From Candidatus Aalborgicola danicus (lineage in GTDB: Bacteria; Pseudomonadota; Gammaproteobacteria; Burkholderiales; Burkholderiaceae_C): 64,000 nucleotides of DNA. The position numbers and the translations under genes are program-made. Below the pieces are notes generated by a model. The model was not told the origin of the DNA. It did no database searches and saw nothing but the letters and a program-made list of their open reading frames with translations. Positions 63,902 to 64,000 of the stretch are shown one piece after another. The stretch covers positions 434,001 through 498,000 of the forward strand of contig JADJBC010000044.1 in the NCBI GenBank assembly GCA_016703945.1. The letters run 5' to 3'. Position 1 is the stretch's first letter. Every line of letters starts with the position of its first letter.

Positions 63902-63932
63902 TTGACTCTATAGTAGCTTCAGCTTGTGTAAT
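63902..63932 (+). promoter_or_regulatory. MerR-type promoter controlled by CadR
   Basis: TTGACT (63902-63907) and TGTAAT (63927-63932) are separated by 19 bases, the overlong spacer that MerR-family activators untwist on metal binding. The spacer contains CTATAGTAGCTTCAG, resembling CadR operators with a CTATAG-type left arm. Confidence 0.7.
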
Positions 63933-63958
63933 CGTCTGAACACCAACGGAATCACACG

Positions 63959-64000
63959 ATGACAAGCAAGCAAAGTACCCAAACGCCGATCCGTATCCTG
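63959..64000 (+). CDS. Start of a probable cadmium/lead efflux P-type ATPase (truncated by window)
   Basis: Fourteen codons are visible (MTSKQSTQTPIRIL). The gene is divergent from cadR and follows the MerR-type promoter. The IRIL end resembles the lead-in to the N-terminal metal-binding domain of ZntA/CadA ATPases. The assignment is mostly by context, and another efflux family is possible. Confidence 0.5.
   Translation, partial: MTSKQSTQTPIRIL

Noticed and set aside
1..64000. CRISPR arrays, tRNA or rRNA genes, prophage
   Set aside because: No regularly spaced repeats, cloverleaf sequences, rRNA segments or phage structural genes were seen on reading through.

Overview
The window looks like chromosomal DNA of a Comamonadaceae betaproteobacterium, probably close to Rhodoferax. 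The clues are its moderately high GC, a parE-lytic transglycosylase-parC gene order, a glucokinase fused to an RpiR-type regulator, and short dispersed repeats of a kind I associate with that family. This placement is an inference. No tRNA, rRNA, CRISPR array, phage or intact insertion sequence is visible.

Layout. Positions 1-7.5 kb hold housekeeping genes: partial dapA, a small methyltransferase/MFS cluster with an overlooked 41-residue membrane protein, and the topoisomerase IV genes behind a LexA-like box. At 7.8-10.6 kb, on the minus strand, is a compact cassette that reads as a split borosin RiPP locus: a 73-residue precursor with a borosin-binding-domain-like leader, a membrane diguanylate cyclase with a periplasmic sensor, and a SonM-type tetrapyrrole-methylase-fold peptide N-methyltransferase. 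Positions 10.7-27 kb carry two complete RND tripartite efflux systems, each with a TetR regulator and a visible palindromic operator, plus a BacA/SbmA-type ABC exporter. At 27-33.5 kb are a PAS-LuxR regulator divergent from a 3-oxoacid CoA-transferase, a decayed GGDEF-hemerythrin gene, a GDSL esterase, a NUDIX hydrolase and a MATE transporter.

Positions 33.5-59.7 kb form an alpha-glucan utilisation region. It has an ABC transporter (malK, malE, frameshifted malF, malG), a secreted esterase, three exported GH13 amylase-type enzymes, a large TonB-dependent receptor, a flavin-dependent halogenase beside a broken DUF6445-like gene, two glucokinases (one fused to a HexR/RpiR regulator), maltodextrin phosphorylase and 4-alpha-glucanotransferase. 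The implied route is uptake through the outer-membrane receptor, trimming by exported GH13 enzymes, MalEFGK import, then cytosolic MalQ/GlgP and glucokinase. Copies of a 15-bp palindrome close to TGTAGT-N3-ACTACA lie upstream of malK, the first amylase, the receptor, glk and glgP. This matches the form of HexR operators, so the Glk-HexR fusion is the obvious candidate regulator.

The right end holds a frameshifted matrixin-type protease, an orphan periplasmic binding protein, a dienelactone hydrolase, and cadR divergent from the start of a probable metal-efflux gene with a MerR-type 19-bp-spacer promoter. Several genes carry single-base frameshifts, some in homopolymers, which may be real decay or sequence error.
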